Shown here: positions 1 to 6,904 of the stretch, in pieces
Position numbering within the stretch: position 1 is the stretch's first letter
Layout: each line of letters begins with the position of its first letter
Notes under the pieces: model-generated
What the model was told of the DNA's origin: nothing
Database searches by the model: none
Seen by the model: the letters and a program-made list of their open reading frames with translations, nothing else
Translations under genes and position numbers: made by a program
Origin: Candidatus Equinaster intestinalis
GTDB taxonomy: Bacteria > Bacillota_A > Clostridia > Oscillospirales > Acutalibacteraceae
Reading direction: 5' to 3'
Length of the DNA: 15,979 bases
Assembly: GCA_018065375.1 (NCBI GenBank)
Contig: JAGHTJ010000124.1
Span: 1 to 15,979, forward strand

Positions 1-1
1 A

Positions 2-1204
2 CTTACCCCCGAGCAGAGAGCAGATGCAAATGCGGTTATCTCGTTTAAGAAAATGATGATAAAGCAGTCGCATTTTTTAGAGGAGTCTCCGCTATTTAAA
101 ATTTCAGCCGGCAGAGCCGATTTTACAACAATAAATTACGTTGTTTCGGGAACAGATGCCGCAATTAAGGCAAACTCCTTTGCAATATCTCTTAAGGATA
201 CTGCCCTCTTTGAAAAGATAAAGACCGGGCTCGGCAGTGACCTGCCCGCGGAGTATTTTTCCGATTTGATTTTCTTTGATGTGATTTCGGAGGAAACCGA
301 AACGGCGAACGTTTCCGCGCTCCTTAAGGTAAGCGTTTATGCTACCTCTCCCGATGAATCAAAGAAAATGGCAAAGACCGTAGGCGAATTCATTGCGGAG
401 AAGCTTTCAAAATCTGCTGATAAATCCTATACTCTTACAAAGGCATCGGAAAGCACGGCAATCGGCATTGCAGACAGTATAAGAAACAACCAGCAAAACG
501 CCGTAAACCTTTACAATAGCTTCCGCGGAGCAGTAAAGGATTCGGCAGCCCTCCTTGATGACGATGCAAAGGCGTATTATGAAGCGGCAATAGCCGAGGA
601 AAATGAAACCGAAACGCAGGATGAAACCGAACAGGTTAAGGATACCGCAAAGCCCTCAATAAGCAAAAAATATGCCGCACTCGGTTTACTTCTCGGTGCA
701 GCTTTGGCGGTTTGCTTCTATATATTCAAATACCTCTTTACGCGAAAAATTAAATCCGCCGATGATATTAAATGCAGATACGATTTGTTTGTTATAGGTC
801 AGGCGGAAACCGTTACCGGAAAGAAGAAAAATGCGCTTGATAAATTTATTATCCGCATAATCGCAGGTAAGCCGGACGAAACACAAAACGAAAAGGCAAT
901 TAAAAACGCCCTGCTTGCCGCAAATAATGCAGAAGCAAAAGAGGTTGTATTTATACGCGAAAAATCCGAAGGCGAAAACCCTGTTATAACCGATATTGAG
1001 AAAACCTTTAAGGAAAACGGCATAACCGCACAAGCCGCTTTGCCCCCTGCAAGCGATGCTAAAAGCACCGAGAAATTTGCGGCGGCAAAATTCGCCATTC
1101 TCTTTAAAACGGCAGGTGTTTCGGGATATGACGGCATCTATCGCGAAATAGACCTCGCCGCAAAATACGATACCAAAATTCTCGGAATTGTTGTGCTGAA
1201 ATAA
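2..1204 (+). CDS. Wzz/CpsC-type polysaccharide chain-length protein with degenerate BY-kinase-like tail (5' partial)
   Basis: Probably a polysaccharide co-polymerase of the Wzz/CpsC class, which sits in the membrane and controls the chain length of exported polysaccharide. The reading frame is open to the left edge. The first ATG (53) has no ribosome binding site and 17 in-frame codons lie before it, so the true start is outside the window. Counting from that ATG: an extracytoplasmic region (about 1-180) with a helical stretch near 140-180, an acidic linker (181-198), one membrane helix (about 207-229), then RKIKSADDIK and DLFVIGQ, the typical post-membrane motif of Wzz/CpsC proteins. The last ~100 residues resemble the fold of a CpsD-type tyrosine kinase, ending in KILGIVVL, but the P-loop is missing: SEGENPVI stands where a GxGKS/T motif would be. 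It is followed by a strong terminator. The family call is fairly secure; the degenerate-kinase reading is inference. Confidence 0.75.
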   Translation, partial: LTPEQRADANAVISFKKMMIKQSHFLEESPLFKISAGRADFTTINYVVSGTDAAIKANSFAISLKDTALFEKIKTGLGSDLPAEYFSDLIFFDVISEETETANVSALLKVSVYATSPDESKKMAKTVGEFIAEKLSKSADKSYTLTKASESTAIGIADSIRNNQQNAVNLYNSFRGAVKDSAALLDDDAKAYYEAAIAEENETETQDETEQVKDTAKPSISKKYAALGLLLGAALAVCFYIFKYLFTRKIKSADDIKCRYDLFVIGQAETVTGKKKNALDKFIIRIIAGKPDETQNEKAIKNALLAANNAEAKEVVFIREKSEGENPVITDIEKTFKENGITAQAALPPASDAKSTEKFAAAKFAILFKTAGVSGYDGIYREIDLAAKYDTKILGIVVLK

Positions 1205-1255
1205 CATACTAAACATTCCTTTATTTCGTATCGGTAAGGCGATAATAACTGATGT

Positions 1256-1285
1256 AATCGGGAGGGCAATGCCCTCCCGATTTTT
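1256..1285 (+). terminator. Intrinsic terminator of the chain-length gene
   Basis: A perfect 12-bp stem (1256-1267 with 1271-1282) has a three-base AAT spacer and runs straight into a T run (1281-1285). It lies 51 bases after the stop codon of the left-edge gene and fits Rho-independent termination on the plus strand. Confidence 0.9.
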
Positions 1286-1402
1286 CTGCAAAATTTAAGC
1301 CGCGGGCGGCGGCAGGGTGTGCCCTGCCTTTTGTGCGAAGCACAAAATAAAAGACACCCGAGGGTGTCTTTTAGTCGCCCGCAAATCCCACAAAATTTGC
1401 GG
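1286..1402. other. Branched inverted-repeat element with a predicted four-way junction
   Basis: This noncoding stretch folds on paper into a compact branched structure. An outer stem pairs 1286-1296 with 1392-1402 (one A-A mismatch and one G-T pair). An internal loop follows. A 9-bp stem pairs 1302-1310 with 1374-1382 (one G-T pair) and closes a junction carrying three hairpins: 1311-1328 (7 bp), 1329-1347 (8 bp, GAA loop) and 1349-1372 (10-11 bp). At most one unpaired base lies between neighbouring arms. A competing hairpin, 1379-1386 with 1395-1402, excludes the outer and closing stems. It could be a structured RNA, a dispersed palindromic repeat, or stacked terminators. The pairings are read directly from the sequence; function is unknown. 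Confidence 0.6.
1349..1372. terminator. Bidirectional terminator hairpin between convergent genes
   Basis: A 10-bp stem, 1349-1358 with 1363-1372, has a CGAG loop and is flanked by A and T runs. Read on the minus strand the stem ends in TTTT and continues ATTTTG, which suits termination of the minus-strand membrane protein gene whose stop is 70 bases upstream. It can also back up the plus-strand terminator at 1256-1285. It is also one arm of the branched element. Confidence 0.7.
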
Positions 1403-1441
1403 TATTAAATTTTCATAACGTGCCATTTGGCAGGTGCGATA

Positions 1442-2314
1442 TTATTCTTCCGGCTCCGGAGCCTCGACTTCGGGGATTTCGTTTCCGTTTTCGCCCTCTT
1501 CTGCCGGTTCTTCCTGCGGAATTTCGGGAGCCTTACGGTCTGCAAAATACTTGATGATAAATGTTATTATGTAAACCGCACAAGCAAGATCCGAAACGAA
1601 AGTTGCGCCGGTGCTTTTTGTGACGGTATCGGTGCTGATAAATTTAACGATTACCTGAGGCACCGAATAGGCGGTGCAGATAAGCAGGGTGAAAATCGCC
1701 ATCGGCAAAACCCCGCCGTACTTGCCGTCTTCGGGAATGCGGTTGCGCATTTTTGCCGAAACGAGGAAGAAAACGAGTATTGAGCAAAGCGCCGCCACCT
1801 CGAAAACATTTTCGAAAAGGATTGAAGAAGCAATACTGTTTGAAAAAACAATCATTACGCGAAGCAGCCAGAAGATGATGAAGGCAACATCAAATCCTTC
1901 GGGAACGGCGCTTACGCCGAATTCCGTGAGACCGCCCAAAATAAAGATTGCGGCGCAGAAAAGTCCGAAAGACACCTGCAAAAGGGTCTGCCAGGAGGGA
2001 ATTGTTGCCCCCACCTGGGTAAAGAGTGATTCATAAATAACCGCCGCCGCCATAATTATACTGCCGATGCCAAAGCTCTTGCAGGGAGCAGGCGATAAAT
2101 TCGGTGCTTTTTTGGTGAGAGCCGCCACAAGCATACAAATTGCCGCAATAATGAAAATGAGCAGGCAGGTAGCTACGCCGAGCGTATGATATTCACGGTA
2201 GAAAAATCCCGTTTGGGGCTCTACGGCAAACTTCATCAGCACAAAGCACAAGCCCGCCGATAAAATCATACCGAGCGCGGTGATTACACCAAGTTTCTTC
2301 AAATTAAATTTCAA
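1442..2314 (-). CDS. Polytopic membrane protein of unknown function with acidic C-terminal tail
   Basis: I do not recognise the family. The 290-residue product has about seven or eight hydrophobic segments, near residues 8-30, 45-66, 80-100, 108-128, 142-160, 168-187, 201-225 and 236-258. A strongly acidic, proline- and glutamate-rich tail follows (about 260-290), probably cytoplasmic. No catalytic motif is visible. The start is a TTG codon preceded by GAGAGA about 10 bases upstream. A stop codon lies seven codons before it in frame, so no ATG start longer than this exists; the next in-frame ATG is codon 16 and would cut into the first helix. The gene is transcribed alone, divergent from spoIID, and ends near the bidirectional terminator. 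It might be a sporulation or envelope protein given its neighbour, but that is only context. Confidence 0.7.
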   Translation of the reverse strand: MKFNLKKLGVITALGMILSAGLCFVLMKFAVEPQTGFFYREYHTLGVATCLLIFIIAAICMLVAALTKKAPNLSPAPCKSFGIGSIIMAAAVIYESLFTQVGATIPSWQTLLQVSFGLFCAAIFILGGLTEFGVSAVPEGFDVAFIIFWLLRVMIVFSNSIASSILFENVFEVAALCSILVFFLVSAKMRNRIPEDGKYGGVLPMAIFTLLICTAYSVPQVIVKFISTDTVTKSTGATFVSDLACAVYIITFIIKYFADRKAPEIPQEEPAEEGENGNEIPEVEAPEPEE

Positions 2315-2399
2315 TTTGGACCATCTCTCTTTTTATAATTTTTTCAAAAGGTTTTTCATATACATTATTATACAATAAAAAATTAAAGGAATATGAATA
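2315..2399. promoter_or_regulatory. Divergent promoter region between membrane protein gene and spoIID
   Basis: This AT-rich 85-base gap must hold the promoters of both divergent genes. On the minus strand a perfect TATAAT lies at 2372-2367, 53 bases from the TTG start. On the plus strand TATACAAT (2369-2376) overlaps it and resembles the CATACAAT-like -10 box of sporulation sigma factor E. I see no convincing -35 box for either. The spoIID ribosome binding site AAAGGA is at 2385-2390. The overlap of the two -10 boxes means the promoters could exclude each other. Confidence 0.4.
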
Positions 2400-3335
2400 A
2401 TGAAAAACATTTATGCTTATTTAATTGCCCTGCTTATTCTTTCGATGCTAACAGTTCCGTTTTTGGCGCTCAAAACTCCCGCCTCTGGCGATTCACCGCC
2501 GCCTGCCACCAATCAAATAGACAAGCAAACCGTGGTGGTGAAAAAGGGAGAGGAGCTTCTTACCCTTTCGATGGAGGACTACCTTATCGGTGTTCTCGGT
2601 ACCGAAATCGAGCCGACATACGAACCCGAAGCCATAAAGGCGCAGGCGATTGCATCTTACACCTTTACCCTTTACAAAAAGGATAAAAACAAGAATGAAA
2701 AATATGATATTTTAGCCTCCACCTCCGCCCAGGGCTATAAAACAACCGCTGATCTCAAGGAAAAATGGGGCGAAAACTATGAAAAATACATAAATATATT
2801 TAAAGATAATCTGAAAGCCGTTGAGGGCATATATCTTTCCTATGATAACAAACCGATTTATGCGGCTTACCATTGGTTTTCGGCGGGAAAAACCGAAAAC
2901 TGTGCCGATGTTTTCGGCGGAGACTACCCTTATCTTACGGCGGTAGACAGCATAGGCGACCTGCTGTGTCCCGACTACCTGCACACTGCGGAAATCAGCA
3001 TCGCCGATTTCAAAAAGGCTTTTTCGGAAAAGTGCAGTCTGCCCGAGAAGGCGGAAAATTATATCGGAAAAATCGAAAATACCGCCTCGGGCGGTGCTAA
3101 AACCGTAAAGGTAGGCGATAAAACATTCTCGGGCGCAGAGTTCAGAAAAGCTCTGGGACTGCGCTCTGCCAACTTCGATTATAAGCTATCGGGAGAAAAG
3201 TTTGTATTTACAACCCGCGGATATGGGCACGGCGTAGGTATGAGCCAATACGGCGCAAACTATATGGCGCAACAGGGAAGCACCTACAAGGAAATTCTTT
3301 CCTGGTACTATAAGGGCGCCGTCCTTACATCATAG
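2400..3335 (+). CDS. spoIID: Stage II sporulation protein D (SpoIID/LytB family lytic transglycosylase)
   Basis: SpoIID cleaves peptidoglycan glycan strands at the septum during engulfment of the forespore, working with SpoIIM and SpoIIP in the mother-cell membrane. The 311-residue product has an N-terminal membrane anchor (about 5-24), a short linker rich in proline and serine, then the SpoIID domain. Visible hallmarks are TEIEPTYEPEAIKAQ (68-82), in which E69 aligns with the catalytic glutamate of the family, SAGKTEN (161-167), and GYGHGVGMSQYGA (274-286). Length is close to the usual size. The start follows AAAGGA by nine bases. Neither murA nor spoIIR, frequent spoIID neighbours, is adjacent. 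Its last 11 bases overlap the end of rsmI on the other strand, and no terminator is visible after it. A non-sporulation SpoIID/LytB paralogue is possible but less likely. Confidence 0.85.
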   Translation: MKNIYAYLIALLILSMLTVPFLALKTPASGDSPPPATNQIDKQTVVVKKGEELLTLSMEDYLIGVLGTEIEPTYEPEAIKAQAIASYTFTLYKKDKNKNEKYDILASTSAQGYKTTADLKEKWGENYEKYINIFKDNLKAVEGIYLSYDNKPIYAAYHWFSAGKTENCADVFGGDYPYLTAVDSIGDLLCPDYLHTAEISIADFKKAFSEKCSLPEKAENYIGKIENTASGGAKTVKVGDKTFSGAEFRKALGLRSANFDYKLSGEKFVFTTRGYGHGVGMSQYGANYMAQQGSTYKEILSWYYKGAVLTS

Positions 3336-4149
3336 CCTTATAAATATCCCCTTTTTTAAAGCCCGAAACGCCTGCCGCCTCCTTCGCCGCAAGGGAAGGG
3401 GGTGTGCCGTTTTCCATAAGCTTTTTGGCAAGGGCAACTGCCGAATCGAGGGTAAAATCCTGTGTATCTTCTTCGGGTTTACCGTCTACTATCAGTACAT
3501 ATTCGCCCTTCGGCTGATTTTCATTAAAATACTTTACCGCCTCGCCCAAATTCATACGGAGAACCGTTTCGTGGATTTTGGTAAGCTCCTTTATTACCGC
3601 GATTTTGCGGTTTTCCCCGAAAGCTTTGCAAAAATCCTCTAATGTGGCGCAGAGCTTATGGGGAGCCTCGTAAAAAATCATTGTACGTTTTTCGTTTTGG
3701 AGGGATTCAAGGTGTTCCTTTCGGCTTGGCTTATTTACCGACAAAAATCCCTCAAAACAAAATCTGCCGCTGCTCATTCCCGAAATGGCAAGGGCGGTGC
3801 AAAGGGCGGTGGGTCCGGGAACCGATTCAACCCTTATCCCTTTATCAAGGCAGATTCTTACCAAATCTTCTCCGGGATCGGAAATTGCGGGCATACCGGC
3901 ATCGGTGACTATCGCACAGCTCTCTCCCCTTAAAATTCTATCGGCGATTACCTCGCCCTTTTCCGCTTTATTATGCTCAAAGTATGATATAAGCGGCTTT
4001 TTTATGCCGAAATTATTAAGCAGCTTTACGCTTACTCTCGTATCCTCCGCCGCTATAAAATCTACCTCGCTTAAAACCTCTTTTGCCCGCGGCGAAAAGT
4101 CTCCGAGGTTTCCTATCGGCGTACCCACAACAAAAAGCTTTCCCGCCAT
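3325..4149 (-). CDS. rsmI: 16S rRNA (cytidine-1402-2'-O)-methyltransferase RsmI
   Basis: RsmI methylates the ribose of C1402 in the decoding centre of 16S rRNA, using S-adenosylmethionine. The 274-residue protein shows the tetrapyrrole-methylase-type fold: VVGTPIGNL at residues 7-15, AEDTR at 34-38, the TDAGMPAISDPGEDLV segment, and VPGPTALCTALAISG. The C-terminal helical region expected for RsmI is present, so the length is normal. Its ATG shares one base with the stop of the upstream methyltransferase gene (TAATG), and a GGAGG lies about 10 bases before it, so translation is probably coupled. It is the last gene of the long minus-strand operon and overlaps the end of spoIID by 11 bases. Confidence 0.95.
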   Translation of the reverse strand: MAGKLFVVGTPIGNLGDFSPRAKEVLSEVDFIAAEDTRVSVKLLNNFGIKKPLISYFEHNKAEKGEVIADRILRGESCAIVTDAGMPAISDPGEDLVRICLDKGIRVESVPGPTALCTALAISGMSSGRFCFEGFLSVNKPSRKEHLESLQNEKRTMIFYEAPHKLCATLEDFCKAFGENRKIAVIKELTKIHETVLRMNLGEAVKYFNENQPKGEYVLIVDGKPEEDTQDFTLDSAVALAKKLMENGTPPSLAAKEAAGVSGFKKGDIYKAMM

Positions 4150-4886
4150 TAAAGATACGCCTCCTTGTAGCTTCCGTAAATATCTATCATTTCGCGGCTG
4201 AAATTACCGCTGTTATCGTTGATAAAAAGTGATTTTTCTACCACCATTCCGCTCTTTGCACACTTTTTGCCCTCGATGAGGAAAAGCCAGGGAGCGGTAT
4301 CGGGGGTTTTGCAGACAAATCGCAGTTTTTTAGGCTCGATTTTATAGTCTCGCATAAGGCTTATAAGCTCGGCAAGTCTTTCGGGACGCAGGCAGATACA
4401 AAGCCTGCCCGAGGTCTGCAAAAGACGGGAAGACACCGAAACTATATCCTCGAGTGTGCAGGCAATTTCGTGCCGCGCCACCTTTTCCCTTTCGTTTTTA
4501 CTCTCAATTCCGCTGCCCGATGCATTATAGGGCGGATTGCAGGTGATAAGGGTGTGTGCGCCGAACTCGATTTTGCCCTTTAAATCCTTTAAATCGGAAT
4601 TTATTATGCTGAAATTCGGAAAATTCTGCTCATCTTTTGAAGCCTCCGCCAAAAAGCAGGCTTCCTCGCTTATTTCTACACCCGCCGTAATTAAATCGGG
4701 GTTATCGCGAAGCATAAGAAGCGGAATTATCCCGCAACCCGAGCCCAAATCAACGCATCGGTCATTTTTTCTCGGCTTTGCGAAGTTTGCAAGCAGAATG
4801 GCATCGGTTCCAAAGGTGTGGTTTTTTGAAACCTTTACAAATACGCCCTTTCCCAGCGGCTCTTTTTTCAGTTGAGCTTTGTCCAT
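4149..4886 (-). CDS. yabB: YabB/TrmN6-type tRNA adenine-N6 methyltransferase
   Basis: A class I S-adenosylmethionine-dependent methyltransferase of the family that includes E. coli TrmN6 (YfiC), which makes m6A37 in tRNA1(Val), and B. subtilis YabB. In 245 residues, DLGSGCG (46-52) is the cofactor-binding motif and NPPY (117-120) is the catalytic motif of N6-adenine methyltransferases. The N-terminal FGTDAILLANF segment is also typical. The pairing with rsmI matches the yabB-rsmI (yabB-yabC) neighbourhood of Bacillus. The first 19 bases overlap the end of cysS, with AGGGTG just before the ATG. The exact tRNA target cannot be read from the sequence. Confidence 0.88.
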   Translation of the reverse strand: MDKAQLKKEPLGKGVFVKVSKNHTFGTDAILLANFAKPRKNDRCVDLGSGCGIIPLLMLRDNPDLITAGVEISEEACFLAEASKDEQNFPNFSIINSDLKDLKGKIEFGAHTLITCNPPYNASGSGIESKNEREKVARHEIACTLEDIVSVSSRLLQTSGRLCICLRPERLAELISLMRDYKIEPKKLRFVCKTPDTAPWLFLIEGKKCAKSGMVVEKSLFINDNSGNFSREMIDIYGSYKEAYL

Positions 4887-6250
4887 TTTACACCCTGCGG
4901 CGTGTCTTCAAGGACAATGCCCATATCCTTTAATTTATTACGAATTTCGTCTGCCTTGGCATAGTTTTTATCCTTACGCGCCTGGGTACGCTCGGCTATG
5001 AGCTTTTCCACCTCGCTGTCAAGATCATCTTTTTTGCGATTGTAGAGCAGACCCAAAACATAGGTAAGCTCATCAAAAACCTCTGCCGCCGCCAAAAGTG
5101 TACCCTTTGCGGCACCGGCATCAATAAGATTATTTATATCCTTCGCCATATTGAAGACCTCTGCCAAAGCATCGGCGGTATTAAGGTCATCTTCCATAGC
5201 CTCGATGAATTTTTCGCGGCGTACTGCGGCAAATTCGGGAGCCTCGCCGCCGGCCTCTGCGTGCTCTATCGCAAAATCGAGACGGTCTCTGCAGTTATAA
5301 AGACGCTCCAAAGCATTTTTGCCCTGCTCGATAATATCTACCGAATAATTTATCGGGCTGCGATACTGCGAAGAAATCATAAGGTATCTTATCGGCTCAT
5401 AGCCGTAGGCGTTTGCAACGTCTCTTACGGTAAAGAAATTGCCCAGAGATTTCGACATTTTATGATTATCAACATTGATAAAGCCGTTGTGCATCCAATA
5501 GTGCGAAAACTCGCAACCGTTGGCACATTCGCTCTGCGCGATTTCGTTTTCGTGGTGGGGGAAAATGAGGTCGAGACCGCCGCAATGAATATCTATCGTT
5601 TTTCCGAGGTATCTTGTAGACATTGCCGAGCATTCGATATGCCAGCCCGGTCTGCCCTTGCCCCAGGGGGATTCCCAAAACGGCTCGCCGGGTTTTGCGC
5701 CCTTCCAGAGGCAGAAATCCATCGGGTCTTCCTTTATTTCGCCAACGCTTATTCTCGCGCCCGCCTCCAAATCCTCGAGCGGCTGATGAGAAAGCTTGCC
5801 GTAATCCGAAAACTTTTTGGCTCTGAAATAAACGTCTCCGCCCGAAGTATAGGCATAGCCGTTATCAAAAAGCTTGCTTATAATATCTATAATCTGCTCG
5901 ATATTTTCGGTAGCTCTCGGGTGAACCGAAGCTTCTCTTATATTAAGCCCCTTCGCATCAACCCAGAACTCCTTTATATAACGCTCGGCAACCTCGGGCA
6001 CCGTGATACCCTCCTCGTTTGCCTTTTTTATAAGCTTATCATCAATATCGGTGAAGTTTTGAACAAAGGTAACATCGAAGCCGCGCCATTCGAGGTATCT
6101 CCTGAGCACATCGAATACACAAAGCGGTCTTGCATTTCCGATATGAATGTAGTTATAAACGGTAGGACCGCAGGCATAAATCTTTGCCTTGCCCGCTTCA
6201 ATCGGAACAAACTCGTCCTTATTTCTTGTTAAGGTGTTAAATATTTTCAT
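4868..6250 (-). CDS. cysS: Cysteinyl-tRNA synthetase
   Basis: CysS attaches cysteine to tRNA(Cys). It is a class I synthetase with a zinc site that recognises the cysteine thiol. The 460-residue protein has the HIGN motif (36-39) and KMSKS (264-268). The four zinc ligands are visible as C27, C207, H232 and E236, matching the family. The C-terminal anticodon-binding region (DALAEVFNMAKDINN onward) is complete. The start is clear: AAGGAG lies seven bases before the ATG, inside the end of cysE, and the genes overlap by 14 bases. The cysE-cysS pairing is common in Bacillota and links cysteine synthesis to its use. Confidence 0.97.
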   Translation of the reverse strand: MKIFNTLTRNKDEFVPIEAGKAKIYACGPTVYNYIHIGNARPLCVFDVLRRYLEWRGFDVTFVQNFTDIDDKLIKKANEEGITVPEVAERYIKEFWVDAKGLNIREASVHPRATENIEQIIDIISKLFDNGYAYTSGGDVYFRAKKFSDYGKLSHQPLEDLEAGARISVGEIKEDPMDFCLWKGAKPGEPFWESPWGKGRPGWHIECSAMSTRYLGKTIDIHCGGLDLIFPHHENEIAQSECANGCEFSHYWMHNGFINVDNHKMSKSLGNFFTVRDVANAYGYEPIRYLMISSQYRSPINYSVDIIEQGKNALERLYNCRDRLDFAIEHAEAGGEAPEFAAVRREKFIEAMEDDLNTADALAEVFNMAKDINNLIDAGAAKGTLLAAAEVFDELTYVLGLLYNRKKDDLDSEVEKLIAERTQARKDKNYAKADEIRNKLKDMGIVLEDTPQGVKWTKLN

Positions 6251-6869
6251 CGTTTTTCTCCTTTTCGAGTTTAGAAATTCTCATTTCGAGCTTGCAGAGC
6301 TCCTGCGCTACGGGGTCGGGAATATGAATCTGGTCGAGCTCCTTAACCTTTGCGCCCGCCCGGCGAACTATCCTTGCCGGAACACCTACAACGGTACAAT
6401 CGGGCGGAACCTCCTCGAGAACCACCGCGCCGGCGGCAATTCGGGAATTATCGCCCACCTTAAAGGGTCCTAAAACCTTGGCACCGGTGGAAATCATAAC
6501 ATTGTTGCCGATTGTAGGGTGACGTTTGCCGGTATCCTTACCGGTACCGCCCAATGTTACGCCCTGATATATCAGAACATCGTCTCCTATTTCAGCCGTT
6601 TCGCCGATAACTACGCCGTGGCCGTGGTCGATAACCAGCCTTCTGCCGATTGTAGCTCCCGGGTGGATTTCGATGCCGGTTTTTTTGGCGGCTCTCTGCG
6701 AAATCATACGAGCGATGAAGAAATGACCGTGGGTATAGAAAAAATGTGCTCTGCGGTGCATTCTTATTGCCTTTACGCCGGGGTAAAGCAGGAATATTTC
6801 GAGGGAGCTTCTTGCGGCGGGGTCGCGTTCCTTAACCGCCGCTATATCCTCTTTAATTCTTTCAAACAT
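6237..6869 (-). CDS. cysE: Serine O-acetyltransferase
   Basis: CysE transfers an acetyl group from acetyl-CoA to serine, the first committed step of cysteine synthesis. The 210-residue protein has an N-terminal helical domain and a left-handed beta-helix of hexapeptide repeats (about 65-165). DHGHG (81-85, H82) and GGTGKDTGKRHP (107-118, H117) align with the catalytic-site segments of E. coli CysE. It is shorter than the E. coli enzyme, like many Gram-positive forms with a reduced N-terminal domain. GGAGG (6880-6876) lies six bases before the ATG. The C-terminal tail is charged and lysine/glutamate rich, and carries the cysS ribosome binding site. Confidence 0.95.
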   Translation of the reverse strand: MFERIKEDIAAVKERDPAARSSLEIFLLYPGVKAIRMHRRAHFFYTHGHFFIARMISQRAAKKTGIEIHPGATIGRRLVIDHGHGVVIGETAEIGDDVLIYQGVTLGGTGKDTGKRHPTIGNNVMISTGAKVLGPFKVGDNSRIAAGAVVLEEVPPDCTVVGVPARIVRRAGAKVKELDQIHIPDPVAQELCKLEMRISKLEKEKNDENI

Positions 6870-6898
6870 ATTTTGCCTCCGAAAAACGAGCGCCTCTA

Positions 6899-6904
6899 AT
6901 TATA
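6899..6904 (-). promoter_or_regulatory. Possible internal -10 box before cysE
   Basis: A perfect TATAAT on the minus strand sits in the 35-base gap between pgsA and cysE, 30 bases before the cysE start. No good -35 box lies 16-18 bases upstream, so this is a weak candidate for an internal operon promoter. Confidence 0.25.

Noticed and set aside
686..1291. 201-residue minus-strand frame over the chain-length gene
   Set aside because: It starts in the terminator region and lies opposite a convincing gene; no family signal.
1205..1441. tRNA-like cloverleaf or CRISPR repeats in the inverted-repeat gap
   Set aside because: The four-arm fold lacks the T-loop, anticodon-arm and CCA-end features of a tRNA, and there are no regularly spaced direct repeats.
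2304..2324. Minus-strand ATG at 2324 with GAGAG next to it, giving a six-residue peptide MVQIEI
   Set aside because: It could be a leader peptide, but it is too short to judge, its ribosome binding site is too close, and it overlaps the TTG start of the membrane gene out of frame.
2393..2686. 97-residue plus-strand frame starting just before spoIID
   Set aside because: It overlaps spoIID in another frame, and the AAAGGA site is only two bases away from its ATG, too close; the product looks random.
5261..6232. 323-residue open frame on the plus strand across cysS
   Set aside because: It is antisense to a complete cysS with all catalytic motifs, has no ribosome binding site and encodes a low-complexity, cysteine- and arginine-rich shadow sequence.
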